Assembly (NCBI RefSeq): GCF_001182045.1
Contig: NZ_CVTY01000004.1
Location: 62,001-126,000 of the forward strand
Reading direction: 5' to 3'
Origin: Dakarella massiliensis
GTDB lineage: Bacteria; Pseudomonadota; Gammaproteobacteria; Burkholderiales; Burkholderiaceae_F
DNA length: 64,000 bases
The notes under the pieces were generated by a model. The model had not been told where the DNA came from, ran no database searches, and worked only from the letters and a program-made list of their open reading frames with translations. Positions within the stretch are counted from its first letter, which is position 1, and each line of letters opens with the position of its first letter. The translations under genes and the position numbers were made by a program. Positions 33,804 through 43,095 of the stretch are shown piece by piece.

Positions 33804-36137
33804 ATGGAGACATTCTTTCTCGTTATTCTGGGCTTTCTCGCGCTCCTCGCGGCGATTGACCTTTTTGTCGGCGTCAGTAACGACGCCAGCAACTTCCTCA
33901 ATTCGGCAGTCGGTTGCCGGATTGCTCCCTATAAAGTCCTTGTCGCGGTAGCCGGTCTGGGCATTCTGCTGGGTGCCACCTTCTCCGGTGGCATGATGGA
34001 GATCGCGAAGAAGGGCGTCTTCAATCCGGGAATGTTCTCGTTCTCAGACGTGATGGCGATTTACTTCTCCGTCATGGTGACAGACGTCGTTCTGCTCAAC
34101 TTCTTCAACTCTATGGGGCTTCCGACATCGACCACGGTGTCAATTGTGTTTGAGCTGCTCGGAGCCGCGGTTGGTTTGGAAGTGAACCGGATCCTGGAGC
34201 GGGGCGGGTCGCTTGTTGAAGTCGGTGCCTACATCAATAACGAGAAAGCGCTGACAATGATTTCAGCGATTCTGGTTTCGGTTGTCGTAGCCTTTATCGC
34301 AGGCGCCATTGTTCAGTACATTCTCCGCGTGATCTTCTCCTTCCACTACGAGAAGATGTACAGAAGGATCGGCGGTATTTACGGCGGTTTCGCGGTCACG
34401 ATGATCTTCTACTTCCTCGTGATGAAGGGCGCGAGCGGCGCCTCCTTCATGACGCCGGAAATGATGCAGTTCCTCGACACGAATACCTGGCCTATCCTCG
34501 GAGTGCTCTTTATCGGCTCTACAGTGCTGATGCAGCTCGGGCTGATTCTTTTCAATCTCAATATTTTCAAGATCGTCATTCTCGCGGGCACTTTTGCCCT
34601 GGCCTTCGCCTTCGCGGGGAACGACCTTGTGAACTTCGTCGGCGTGCCGATTGCGGCTCTCGACAGCTATCACATCTTCTCTGTTGCCCAGGGTGCTGAT
34701 CCGAACACCTTCGCGATGGGAGCTCTCGCTGAACCGATTCCGGCTCCGACACTCCTTCTGGTGCTCTCCGGCATCATCATGGTGCTCACGATCCGTTTTT
34801 CGAAGAGCGCTCAGCGCGTGATCGAAACGTCAGTCAATCTGTCCTCCAGCACCACGGGTGAGAAAGAGCAGTTCGGTGCCTCGATGCCGGGCCGTATCAT
34901 CGTGCGTTCGGCAATGTCGGTGGGGAACGTCATTTCGAAGCTCACGCCGTCTCCGGTTAAGAAGTGGATTGACACCCGGTTTGAGCCCATTATTCCTCGG
35001 ACCGGAACCGAGCCTCTGCCGTTTGACTATGTCCGCGCGTCGATCAACCTGATCCTCACGGCTATTCTGATTTCGTCCGCAACCTCTCTTCAGCTGCCGC
35101 TCTCAACGACTTACGTGACCTTTATGGTTGGCATGGGATCGTCTTTCGCTGACCGTGCCTGGGACCGTGAAACGGCTGTTTACCGTGTGTCCGGCGTGCT
35201 GATTGTGATTGTCGGCTGGTTCCTGACGGCTCTCACCGCGTTCGTCGCGGCGGGCGCTGTAGCCACCGTCGTCCTCTGGGGCGGGAAAGGCGCCTGCATC
35301 ATCCTGATGCTGATTGCCGTTGCCGTGATCGTGAAGGAAAACTTCTTCGCCAGCGATGAGAAGCAGGCCGCGACCGAGACCCTTCAGAGTCTCGACCGCT
35401 TCGGTGTCCGCAAGCTTCTCAATAAGGCTGTGGCGAAGAATTTTGAAACGTCCGTGACGATCTTCCGCGACATGATCCGCTGCTTCCTCGACGATAACGA
35501 GCGAGGGCTTCGCGAGGTTTCAAACCGCGCCGGTGAGTTCTTCGATAACGTGTCGGAAGGCCGTGCCCGGTACTACCAGATGGCGCAGCGTCAGGGGTCT
35601 CACAGCGATAACGACGCGAAGTTCTTCTACTACCGCAGCTACAGCAATATGCGCGAAGTCTGCCGCACACTGAAACGCACGGCGATTCAGGCGCAGGAGC
35701 ATGTGGCAAACCGCCACCGTGTTTTCAAGGGGGAGATTGCCGGAAGCCTTGAGCAGCTCGTGCAGGTGCTTGAGGTGTTTGAACAGGATATCCGGGATTT
35801 CAGCGGTGGCTGGGGCGATACAACAGAGCTCCGTGAGCGTTCTAAGAAAGTGTCGGATCTGATGGACCAGTATCAGGAGCTCCTGCTTTCTGATATTCAT
35901 CACTACGATCTTTCGCTCCGCGGCTGCGAGCTTTACATGATCTTCCTGCAGTTCGCCCGTGACCTCCTGAACCGCTATGACATGGTGGTCATTCTGCAGA
36001 ATCACCTGAACGATATGTGCGAAAGTGAGAAGCCGTTCACCATTCCGGAAGCAGGAACTGAACCGCCGGCATCCGGCACGGGGGACGGCACGCCTTCGGA
36101 ACCGGCTGCGAAACCCGTGGGAGGTGCCGCCGCATGA
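33804..36137 (+). CDS. PiT-family phosphate transporter fused to a PhoU-like domain
   Basis: A 777-residue protein. Residues 1 to about 510 are membrane-embedded and hold the two PiT repeats: GVSNDASNFLNSAVG near residue 23 and GNDLVNFVGVPIAALDS in the middle, with STTVSIVFELLGAAVG and LPLSTTYVTFMVGMGS. Residues from about 530 to 740 are soluble and helical (FETSVTIFRDMIRCFLDDN, YDMVVILQNHLNDMC), resembling PhoU. It imports phosphate with a cation. The fused regulator could gate transport, as is suspected for similar proteins. The stop overlaps an ATG at 36134 (ATGA). Confidence 0.88.
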   Translation: METFFLVILGFLALLAAIDLFVGVSNDASNFLNSAVGCRIAPYKVLVAVAGLGILLGATFSGGMMEIAKKGVFNPGMFSFSDVMAIYFSVMVTDVVLLNFFNSMGLPTSTTVSIVFELLGAAVGLEVNRILERGGSLVEVGAYINNEKALTMISAILVSVVVAFIAGAIVQYILRVIFSFHYEKMYRRIGGIYGGFAVTMIFYFLVMKGASGASFMTPEMMQFLDTNTWPILGVLFIGSTVLMQLGLILFNLNIFKIVILAGTFALAFAFAGNDLVNFVGVPIAALDSYHIFSVAQGADPNTFAMGALAEPIPAPTLLLVLSGIIMVLTIRFSKSAQRVIETSVNLSSSTTGEKEQFGASMPGRIIVRSAMSVGNVISKLTPSPVKKWIDTRFEPIIPRTGTEPLPFDYVRASINLILTAILISSATSLQLPLSTTYVTFMVGMGSSFADRAWDRETAVYRVSGVLIVIVGWFLTALTAFVAAGAVATVVLWGGKGACIILMLIAVAVIVKENFFASDEKQAATETLQSLDRFGVRKLLNKAVAKNFETSVTIFRDMIRCFLDDNERGLREVSNRAGEFFDNVSEGRARYYQMAQRQGSHSDNDAKFFYYRSYSNMREVCRTLKRTAIQAQEHVANRHRVFKGEIAGSLEQLVQVLEVFEQDIRDFSGGWGDTTELRERSKKVSDLMDQYQELLLSDIHHYDLSLRGCELYMIFLQFARDLLNRYDMVVILQNHLNDMCESEKPFTIPEAGTEPPASGTGDGTPSEPAAKPVGGAAA

Positions 36138-36222
36138 CTGAGGCAGAAGAGAGGAAAACGACAACAGGCCCGGTCCCTGGCGTGAGGGGATTCCATTCAC
36201 GAGTTTTATTCATCCCCCGATC

Positions 36223-36660
36223 ATGACGGTAGCGGAAGGGGCTGAGATTGCCGCGCGTACGGGAGGGCTCTGCTGCAAGAACCTCTTCCTCAAAAACAGG
36301 AAGGGCGGTTTCTTTCTTCTCATGATTCCGCACTGGAAGCGGCTTGACAGTAAGGAGCTCGCGCATCAGATCGGGAGTCCGAGGCTATCGTTTGCCGGGG
36401 GAGACGATCTGAGGCAGCTCCTTCACCTGTATCCCGGGGCGGTAAGCCCGATGGGACTCATCTTTGACCGGGAGGGAGCTGTGCAGGTACTCCTTGACCG
36501 CGAGATCATGAAGCACCCGAAGGTCGACTGCCATCCATGCCGGAATGACGAGACGCTCACCATGACGCCGGATGACCTTGTGAACCGGTTCATGCCGGCG
36601 ACCGGGCACCCGGTACAGTGGGTGGATATTCCGGAGCCGGAAGAAAAAACGGAGTCCTGA
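36223..36660 (+). CDS. YbaK/ProX-type aminoacyl-tRNA editing protein, N-terminus possibly frameshifted
   Basis: A 145-residue frame with a YbaK/ProRS-associated domain: CCKNLFLKNRKGGFFLLMIP, RLSFAGGDDLRQLLHLYPGAVSPMGL, VLLDREIMKHPKVDCHPC. Such proteins clear misacylated tRNA-Pro. Family members start about 25 residues earlier with a M-T-x-x-E helix and a G-I-P-(8)-H-P-P motif. Here an ATG at 36134, overlapping the phosphate-carrier stop, encodes MTEAEERKTT. The GIPFTSFIHPPIMTVAEG part, however, lies in another frame that has no start codon before ATG 36223. A one-base frameshift near 36150-36185 would explain this. Either the protein is shortened or the gene is broken. Confidence 0.7.
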   Translation: MTVAEGAEIAARTGGLCCKNLFLKNRKGGFFLLMIPHWKRLDSKELAHQIGSPRLSFAGGDDLRQLLHLYPGAVSPMGLIFDREGAVQVLLDREIMKHPKVDCHPCRNDETLTMTPDDLVNRFMPATGHPVQWVDIPEPEEKTES

Positions 36661-36669
36661 TAATGAAAG

Positions 36670-36698
36670 ACCGTGAAGCATCCGCTTCACGGTTTTTT
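36670..36698 (+). terminator. Intrinsic terminator after the YbaK-type gene
   Basis: ACCGTGAAGC (36670-36679) / GCTTCACGGT (36684-36693) followed by TTTTT. Confidence 0.9.
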
Positions 36699-36718
36699 AT
36701 TCGGAGAAAAGCGGGGTC

Positions 36719-37378
36719 TCAGCCTGCGGGAGGTTCCCATCCATCGTCGTCTCCAAGTTTTCCCCGCTCAAGCAGCACGGTAACCGGAGCGAGTTCCGCG
36801 GTATTGTGAACATCGAGTTTCCGGTATGCGGAGAGACGATGTACCTGAACCGTGCGTTCACTGATAGCGAGCTTAGACGCGATCTGACGGTTCAGAAGCC
36901 CCTTGGCGGCGAGACGGATGATTTCCCGCTCGCGTGTCGTCAGACGCCCGAACCGGGATTCCCACTCAGCTTCATCAATCGGGTGCTCGCGGCTGTCACA
37001 GTCCTTCTGAACCGACCGGGCTACCGTTGTGAGAAGCCTGTCCGGCTGCACGGGCTTCTGAAGGAATTCTTCAGCTCCTGCCCGTATCGCAAACACCGCG
37101 GTGTCAATATCCCCGTGCCCGGTGAGAAAGATGATCGGAAGCGTGATCCCCCGTTTATTCATTTCCGCCTGTACCTCAAGTCCGGAAACATCCGGCATCC
37201 GAAGATCCAGGATCAGGCAGCCAGGGCGCGATGGCCGGTCATTCACGAAAAAATCGCGGGCTGTGGTGTAAGCCGCGACATCCCAGCCTTCGCCGCTCAG
37301 CAGCGCTTCCAGTGAAATCAGCTGGTCCTCGTCGTCATCCACCGCGCGGATCAGTGGGGTTTCGTGTTCAGTCGTCAT
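36719..37378 (-). CDS. FixJ/TtrR-type response regulator
   Basis: A 219-residue response regulator. The receiver domain has VDDDEDQ (residues 13-19), the phosphoacceptor D58 in LILDLRMPD, and FLTGHGD and LQKPV. A C-terminal LuxR-type helix-turn-helix follows (LTTREREIIRLAAKGLLNRQ). The TIGR-like order matches TtrR/FixJ regulators. Start ATG 37378 overlaps the stop of the kinase gene upstream (ATGA), so the pair is co-translated. The target genes are unknown. Confidence 0.92.
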   Translation of the reverse strand: MTTEHETPLIRAVDDDEDQLISLEALLSGEGWDVAAYTTARDFFVNDRPSRPGCLILDLRMPDVSGLEVQAEMNKRGITLPIIFLTGHGDIDTAVFAIRAGAEEFLQKPVQPDRLLTTVARSVQKDCDSREHPIDEAEWESRFGRLTTREREIIRLAAKGLLNRQIASKLAISERTVQVHRLSAYRKLDVHNTAELAPVTVLLERGKLGDDDGWEPPAG

Positions 37379-39327
37379 GATGGTGATGCCTTGTCTTTCG
37401 ATTGGGGAGCAGTGGCTGCGCATGCCTCAGAAGAGGCCCCTTTTGCCTCTTCAAGGGGAATCGTAACGCGGGCCAGCGTGATACCGCCTGAGCGTGAGAG
37501 CTCAAGACGCCCGGATATCTTTTCCACGAGTGTTTTTACGATGAGAAGCCCGAGCCCAAGACCGTTTCCTTTGGTGGAGTGAAGCGGGGTGGGGGTGAGG
37601 GGGGTATCAGCGTCAGATTTGTTACCGGACCCGTTGTCCTCAACCGAAAGAACGGCGAATCCGGCATTTTCCCCCAGTGTCACAGCGACTCGGGGAGCAG
37701 GGTTGGACGCGCAGGCTTCCGCCGCGTTTTTGATGAGGTTATTGGCGACAAGCTCCATTTCCAGTTCATCCCACGCGGCAAAAAGCGGCTTTTCGGGAAG
37801 TGAAAGCGTGATACTGATATCGGGGTGTGCGAGGCGCCGCATGGAGGCCACACGCTCCAGAGACGCGGAAAAATTCACCGGCACCAGTTCCCCATTCCGG
37901 TTCTTCGCGTAGCCCCTGACGCGCTCAATGATTTCAGAAGAGCGCCAGCTCTGTTTTTCAATCAGCGCCTCCATGCGTGTGACAACGGGGGCCGGCGGCG
38001 TTCTCTCAAAAAGCCGCTCCAGGGTGCCGCAGCAGTTGGAAATTGTGGATAGCGGCCCATTCAGTTCATGCGTAATGAGGCTTGAGATAGCGCCGATCAC
38101 GCTCACGCGCTCAAAGGTCTCCAGTTTCTTTTCAGCCTCAAGTTTCCGCCGGGTGGCAGCTTCTTCGGCGAGTCTCGATTTCTCGAGTTCCGCGGTCCGC
38201 TCCTCAACGAGCTTTCCGGATCTCCAGCTGTGGAAAATGAGGAGAAAAATGAGCAGAACGCAGAAGAGAATTGGGGGGCGGTATTTGCGGACAAAGTCGC
38301 CGACCGACTCGACCCGAAGATAGGCGTAAGGACCGGCTTTGAGTGTCCTGAAAAGCCCGTCCACCCGGGCGAAGTCTGATACGACGCCCCAGGCTACGCC
38401 GTGACTTGTCTCAGGCATCGTGAGGAGCGCGACTGTGACAGCGCGGCTCACGGGCGCCGTGGCGGTCTGAGTCGAAATAAAAGTCCAGTACGGGTAGAGA
38501 TCCGTTGATGTGCGGCAGTGGAAAACGGCGTCCGGCTTTTTCAGGCTGACAGCCCGGAACTGCTTCGCGTATTCCGGTGTCGTTTTCTCAAGCTGCTCAA
38601 AGGTGCAGGTCCGGGCGAGCGCGAAGTCGGCATCTCCTCTCTGCACAGCGGCCAGCAGGTTGGTCATCGGGGAACCTGCTTCAACGTAGTGAAAGTAGTG
38701 ATCGGGCGAGAGTCCCCGGGCGGCGAGCTCGCCCTCCGGGATATAGACACCTGAAAACGCCTCGATCCAGCTTACGGCCGCCCGTTTTCCCTTCAGGTCT
38801 TCAATGCTCTTATAAGGGGAATCGTAGGGCACAAGAATGAGCGACCCCACGGCTTCACTCGGGTTCGGGGCCTCACGGGTGATCATCGTCGCGATGTCAC
38901 GCAGCCCCTGCACATACACGCGCCGGTAGAAGCCGGCGGTCTCAAGAAAGAAATCGACTTCCCCATGCCGGATCGCGTATTCGAGTCCCGGGATTGTGTA
39001 ATTCCGGATCTCAATCTGATACTGAGGGAGTTTTTTCTTCAGCCACGCAAAGGTGGCAAGAATATCGGGGCGCTCTTCCGGCATGAAGTTTCGTTCCACG
39101 TAACCGATGCGGACGATCCTCCGGCCGTCAGCCGCGACGGGGGAGGGTTTTGCGGAAAGGCTGGATACGGAAGCTGAGGCTTCCGTAAGAGCGGCGGCTC
39201 CAGCTGGGAATGGCAGACAGAAAAACGCGGCGGCGAGAAGCGTTATGAGGGCTGTGAGCAAAACGCGGTCTGAAAGACCTGAGAACCCGCAGCGCCAAAA
39301 CCTTGATTGTCTGTCTCTAAGCCGCAT
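37375..39327 (-). CDS. TtrS-like sensor histidine kinase with PhnD-type periplasmic domain
   Basis: A 650-residue membrane sensor. The start ATG 39327 (MRLRDRQSRF) is favoured because GGGGAG lies nine bases before it; ATG 39360 lacks a site. After an N-terminal helix comes a periplasmic PhnD/TtrS-like binding domain (IVRIGYVERNFMPEERPDIL to GVVSDFARVDGLF), then a helix near residue 350 and a short coiled coil. A HisKA segment with H in SLITHELNGPLSTI and an HATPase_c domain (NNLIKNAAEAC, DNGSG, GLGLGLLIVKTLVEK) follow. In TtrS this arrangement senses tetrathionate outside the cell. The ligand here is not known and no reductase genes adjoin. Confidence 0.9.
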   Translation of the reverse strand: MRLRDRQSRFWRCGFSGLSDRVLLTALITLLAAAFFCLPFPAGAAALTEASASVSSLSAKPSPVAADGRRIVRIGYVERNFMPEERPDILATFAWLKKKLPQYQIEIRNYTIPGLEYAIRHGEVDFFLETAGFYRRVYVQGLRDIATMITREAPNPSEAVGSLILVPYDSPYKSIEDLKGKRAAVSWIEAFSGVYIPEGELAARGLSPDHYFHYVEAGSPMTNLLAAVQRGDADFALARTCTFEQLEKTTPEYAKQFRAVSLKKPDAVFHCRTSTDLYPYWTFISTQTATAPVSRAVTVALLTMPETSHGVAWGVVSDFARVDGLFRTLKAGPYAYLRVESVGDFVRKYRPPILFCVLLIFLLIFHSWRSGKLVEERTAELEKSRLAEEAATRRKLEAEKKLETFERVSVIGAISSLITHELNGPLSTISNCCGTLERLFERTPPAPVVTRMEALIEKQSWRSSEIIERVRGYAKNRNGELVPVNFSASLERVASMRRLAHPDISITLSLPEKPLFAAWDELEMELVANNLIKNAAEACASNPAPRVAVTLGENAGFAVLSVEDNGSGNKSDADTPLTPTPLHSTKGNGLGLGLLIVKTLVEKISGRLELSRSGGITLARVTIPLEEAKGASSEACAATAPQSKDKASPS

Positions 39328-39715
39328 CAGAAGGATCTCCCCGGTAGCTTCACCCATCATAGCGGGGAAGGAATCGGGGAGCAGGAGAGATTCTGAGAAA
39401 AAAGCGGGGAAAGGAGATGGGAGACACCTTCTCCCTTAAATCCTTTCCCCGGCTTAGGTAACCGGTTAGAAACCAGAGTTCTGCGTGAGTCTCTGAACTC
39501 TCTGTTTCTGTTGAAAAAGATTCTAGGGGAAGGGGCTACTTAGGTAGCATGTTGGAGAACAAGCCAAAGCGTTTTTGTTTCCTGGATCCGCATCGGAGCG
39601 GCCAGGCTCCGGGAATACGGTCCCGCATTCCGAAAAAGTCCAGCTGATACGTGTATAAATGAGCTCACATCGGTCCCGAAGTCCGACACGGGGACCGCCT
39701 TGGAGAATTTTCAGC
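39328..39715. other. Divergent region between TtrS-like kinase and amidohydrolase
   Basis: This region holds a long hairpin, GCGGGGAAAGGA (39404-39415) with TCCTTTCCCC (39441-39450) enclosing GGGAG/CTCCC. A second inverted repeat, AGAGTTC / GAACTCT, lies near 39476-39512. Either could be an operator or a transcript barrier. No gene is visible. Confidence 0.45.
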
Positions 39716-41323
39716 ATGACGACGACGCTTTACCGGAATGGAAAGGTTTTTACGGGGACAGGCCCGGATCACTTCGCCTCAGCGTTTGAGGTAACAGACG
39801 GTGTGTTTTCCTGGGTTGGTGAGGAGGGCGATGCCCCCTACAAAGCCGACGCGGAGGTGGATCTTTCGGGAGCTTCTGTAATCCCGGGGCTTATTGAAGC
39901 CCATGAGCACGCGCTGATTGTTGCCGGCATCGCGAATTCCACGGCGTGCACGATTCCTGCGGTAACCGATATCCCGTCGATGATTGAAGCCCTCCGGAAG
40001 AATCCCTCCTATGGGAAAGGACCGGATCGGTGGATCACGGGCTGGGGGTACGACGAAACGAAGCTCGCTGAGCATCGGACCCCGACCCGTCACGATCTGG
40101 ATCTCGTCAGTACCTCGCAGCCGATCTATATCATCCGGTCTGACTGTCACTCAGGCATCTGCAACACGAAGGCGCTGGAACTTGCCGGTGTCACCCGAGA
40201 TACGCCTGATCCTGCGGTAGGTGCTTTCGGCAGGGAGGCGGACGGGACGCCGAACGGCATTCTCTTTGAGCTGGAGGCGAACGCCAGGGTGAGGAGTCTC
40301 GCCGAGAAACCGGATTTCGAGAGTGTCGTGAAGGTGATCGCGGGATCTGCCCGGCACTTTCATGAACGCGGGTATTCGGTTGTCACGGAAATGATGGCGC
40401 GCCGTTCCCCTCTGAATACGCTTGAAGCGTTCCGGGCCGCGGAGCCGCTTGGGTTTGACCTGCAGGCCGCGCTTTACCTCGTCTGGGAAGGCGGTGAGGA
40501 TGAGCGGGGCATGGCAGACATCACGGAGGAAGAAAAAGCGGGCCGCATCCGCATCGCAGGAGTCAAGCTCTTTGCGGACGGCTCAGTTTCCGGCCGCACG
40601 GCCTGGGTGAATGAACCGTATCAGGATGGGACGACCGGGCTCTCAACGCTGACTCCGGCTGCGATCCTGGCGGCCGTTTCCTTCGCGAAACGAAATGGCG
40701 TGCAGCTTGCGATCCATGTGATGGGAGATCACGCGATTGATCAGATTCTCGAGGTGCTCGAGGGCGAAACCGACTGGCTTCAGGGGGTGCCGAGCGTGCG
40801 GCTTGAGCATGTGACGCTGATTACGCCTGAGCAGCTTGAGCGGATCCGGAAGAGCCGTCTGACATTCGGTATGACAACCCAGGTGATCTTTCCTTTCGCG
40901 GAAATTGAGAGCTATGAGGCGTCACTCTCCCCGGGGCCTTTTAAGCGCATGTATCCGGTAAAAACACTGGAGAAATCGGTGGAGGCGCTGGCCCTTTCGT
41001 CAGACAGCCCGGCGACCACCTGGATGGATCCGGACGATCCTGCGGTGTCGCTTGAAGCCGCGGTGCGGCGTGTGGCTTATAACGGCCATCCGATCAACCG
41101 TGAGGAAGGGGTGTCACTTGGCACCGCGCTTTCACTCTACACGGGGCGGGCCGCGAAGCTCTTCGCGAAGGAGTCACCGGCCGGTGTCATCGCGCCTGGG
41201 GCCGAGGCGGACTTCAGTATTCTGGAAGCGGATCCTTTTACGATGCCCGAAGACCGGATCCATGAGATGCGGGTGAGGCGTGGTTTCCTCCGCGGCGCTG
41301 AGGTGTTCCGCCGGGAGGACTGA
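39716..41323 (+). CDS. YtcJ-like amidohydrolase (Amidohydro_3)
   Basis: A 535-residue metal-dependent hydrolase. Start ATG 39716 (MTTTLYRNGKVFTGTG) follows GGAGAA. The metal-binding H-x-H is read as GLIEAHEHAL near residue 66, with RSDCHSGICNTKAL, GVKLFADGSVSGRTA, IHVMGDHAIDQ (His/Asp) and the late Asp in ALSSDSPATTW. The family (PF07969) hydrolyses N-substituted amides or similar bonds; the substrate is unknown. A LysE exporter and a LysR regulator are next to it on the other side, which may hint at amino acid release. Confidence 0.88.
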   Translation: MTTTLYRNGKVFTGTGPDHFASAFEVTDGVFSWVGEEGDAPYKADAEVDLSGASVIPGLIEAHEHALIVAGIANSTACTIPAVTDIPSMIEALRKNPSYGKGPDRWITGWGYDETKLAEHRTPTRHDLDLVSTSQPIYIIRSDCHSGICNTKALELAGVTRDTPDPAVGAFGREADGTPNGILFELEANARVRSLAEKPDFESVVKVIAGSARHFHERGYSVVTEMMARRSPLNTLEAFRAAEPLGFDLQAALYLVWEGGEDERGMADITEEEKAGRIRIAGVKLFADGSVSGRTAWVNEPYQDGTTGLSTLTPAAILAAVSFAKRNGVQLAIHVMGDHAIDQILEVLEGETDWLQGVPSVRLEHVTLITPEQLERIRKSRLTFGMTTQVIFPFAEIESYEASLSPGPFKRMYPVKTLEKSVEALALSSDSPATTWMDPDDPAVSLEAAVRRVAYNGHPINREEGVSLGTALSLYTGRAAKLFAKESPAGVIAPGAEADFSILEADPFTMPEDRIHEMRVRRGFLRGAEVFRRED

Positions 41324-41332
41324 CCTGGCAGT

Positions 41333-41971
41333 TCAGAAGAAACCGGACAGAATCTTTGCGAACACCATGAGACCGAGCGCGATAAAGAGAATGCCGCTTG
41401 TCCGGTTAATGATGAGAGATGCGCGGGTGCTGTGAAGGGCACCCCGCGCCGCTGTCGCGATCACGGCGTATGCGCTGTGAATCAGAATGAGAAGGACGCT
41501 GAAAAGCGCGATCAGGACAGTTGCCTGGGGCCAGAAGGGGCTTTCCTTCATGACAAACTGAGGAAAGAGCGCGAAGAGGAAGAGAAACAGCATCGGGTTC
41601 GTGCCCTGAAGCAGAACCGCGTTCCGGAAGAGCGTCCACTGGGATTCAGACGCCCGGTCACTCGCGGAAGCGAGCCGCATCAGGTCAAAGGGTTTTGCCC
41701 GGAGTCCCTGGATTCCGAGGTAGATCAGATAGAGACCGTCGATCGCCTGGAGCGTCGTGAAAAGCACAGGGCTCGCGGCCAGCACAGCGCCCAGACCTCC
41801 CGCTGTCAGAAATGACACGATAAGAACACCGACCGCGTTTCCGGCCACACAGGGCCAGGCGTACCGGACACCGTATTTCAGTGATCCGGTCACCGTGTAG
41901 AGCACACCGGCTCCGGGGGTCACGATCGTAGTGAAGCAAAGCAGAAGGTAGAGCGGCAGCTGCGACGTCAT
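41333..41971 (-). CDS. LysE/RhtB-family amino acid exporter
   Basis: A 212-residue protein with six predicted helices. The LysE family signature VTPGAGVLYTVTGSLKYGVRYAW is near residues 17-39, and QGTNPMLFLFLFALFPQFV sits mid-protein. Members export amino acids or homoserine lactones. It is divergent from a LysR gene that starts about 140 bases away, the usual arrangement for a regulator and its exporter. It converges with the amidohydrolase gene, nine bases between stops. Confidence 0.9.
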   Translation of the reverse strand: MTSQLPLYLLLCFTTIVTPGAGVLYTVTGSLKYGVRYAWPCVAGNAVGVLIVSFLTAGGLGAVLAASPVLFTTLQAIDGLYLIYLGIQGLRAKPFDLMRLASASDRASESQWTLFRNAVLLQGTNPMLFLFLFALFPQFVMKESPFWPQATVLIALFSVLLILIHSAYAVIATAARGALHSTRASLIINRTSGILFIALGLMVFAKILSGFF

Positions 41972-42108
41972 TTTTCTTCAGAATCAGAAACCGGGAGACA
42001 TTTCCGTTGAAATCCATTCTATGAAAGCACCCACGGAAAACGGGTTTACAGTCAGCGTTAAAATTTTTTAATACCGATATCGCTGTGCATAAGACAGATG
42101 AGGGCATC

Positions 42109-43035
42109 ATGAGAAAGCGGCCGGATGGAAAACTTTTTGAAGCGCTCGAAGCTTTTGCGGCGGCTTCTGATGAGCGGAGTCTCAGTAAGGCGGCGAGGAT
42201 TCTTGGATGCTCAACTCCGACGGTGGCCTCAATGATCACGCGTCTCGAATCCGATCTCGGAGTCAGGCTTCTGCAGCGCACCGCGCGGGGTGTGTCGCTC
42301 ACTCCCGAAGGCGAGGCGCTGCTCCCCAAAGCCCGCTCTGTCGTCAGACTGGCGTCGGAGTTTGAGCGGGATGCGGTCACAGTGAGCCGTGAAGCTATCC
42401 GGGAGATACCGATCGGGGCAGTGGAAGCCTGCCTTTTCCAATTCCTTCCGGACTTCATGCGGTACCTTGATCAGACGCTTCCCGGTGTCAGGCTCAGCGT
42501 CACGCTCTACGACACCGCGGACCTGGTGGCAGCGCTGCTCGCGGGTGAGATCTCAATCGCTTTCGGGCGATTCGCGGAACTCTCTGTCCGCGGGATTTCT
42601 CTTCAGCTGCTGAGTGAGGAGCCATCGGTTCTCATCGTGCCGCGGGATCATCCTCTCAGCAGGAGAAAGATTGTGACGTGGGAGGACGTCCGCGATGAGG
42701 AATGGATCATGACGCTACCCCGTGTGAATCCGGGGTACGCTGCAGCGTTTGTCAGAGCCTGCCGGACGGAAGGCTTTGAGCCCCGTGTGCGTCACAGACC
42801 GGAAACGATCCAGCATCAGATCGCCTATGTCGCCTGCCGGGAAGGGATCGCGCTGATCCCGGAGTCTTATCTCAGCTCAACTCCGGATGCGGTCCGGGCG
42901 GTGACTTTCGAGGGACCGCTCCCTTCCATCCGTATGTCGGCCGCTGTCAGCCGCCTCAGGTCTGATCCACTGAGAGATCAGGTGCTTCAGGAGGCTATCC
43001 GGTTCGCGAGTGAAAAAACTCCCTCCCGGCAATAA
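42109..43035 (+). CDS. LysR-family transcriptional regulator
   Basis: A 308-residue regulator from ATG 42109 (a GTG at 42085 would add eight residues). The winged helix-turn-helix is at about residues 8-67 (RSLSKAARILGCSTPTVASM, LLQRTARGVSLTPEGEALL). The effector domain follows (IPIGAVEACLFQFLPDFMRYL). The divergent LysE-type exporter is the probable target. The 137-base gap between them contains TTAATACCGATATCGC, which could hold the operator. Confidence 0.93.
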   Translation: MRKRPDGKLFEALEAFAAASDERSLSKAARILGCSTPTVASMITRLESDLGVRLLQRTARGVSLTPEGEALLPKARSVVRLASEFERDAVTVSREAIREIPIGAVEACLFQFLPDFMRYLDQTLPGVRLSVTLYDTADLVAALLAGEISIAFGRFAELSVRGISLQLLSEEPSVLIVPRDHPLSRRKIVTWEDVRDEEWIMTLPRVNPGYAAAFVRACRTEGFEPRVRHRPETIQHQIAYVACREGIALIPESYLSSTPDAVRAVTFEGPLPSIRMSAAVSRLRSDPLRDQVLQEAIRFASEKTPSRQ

Positions 43036-43039
43036 AAAT

Positions 43040-43065
43040 CCCCGGCTTTCGTAAGAAAGCCGGGG
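43040..43065 (-). terminator. Terminator between LysR gene and lipoprotein gene
   Basis: CCCCGGCTTTC (43040-43050) / GAAAGCCGGGG (43055-43065). The T-run follows on the minus strand, so it mainly serves the lipoprotein gene. Confidence 0.85.
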
Positions 43066-43095
43066 GGACTGCATCAGGCAAAAAGTCTGATGGAA

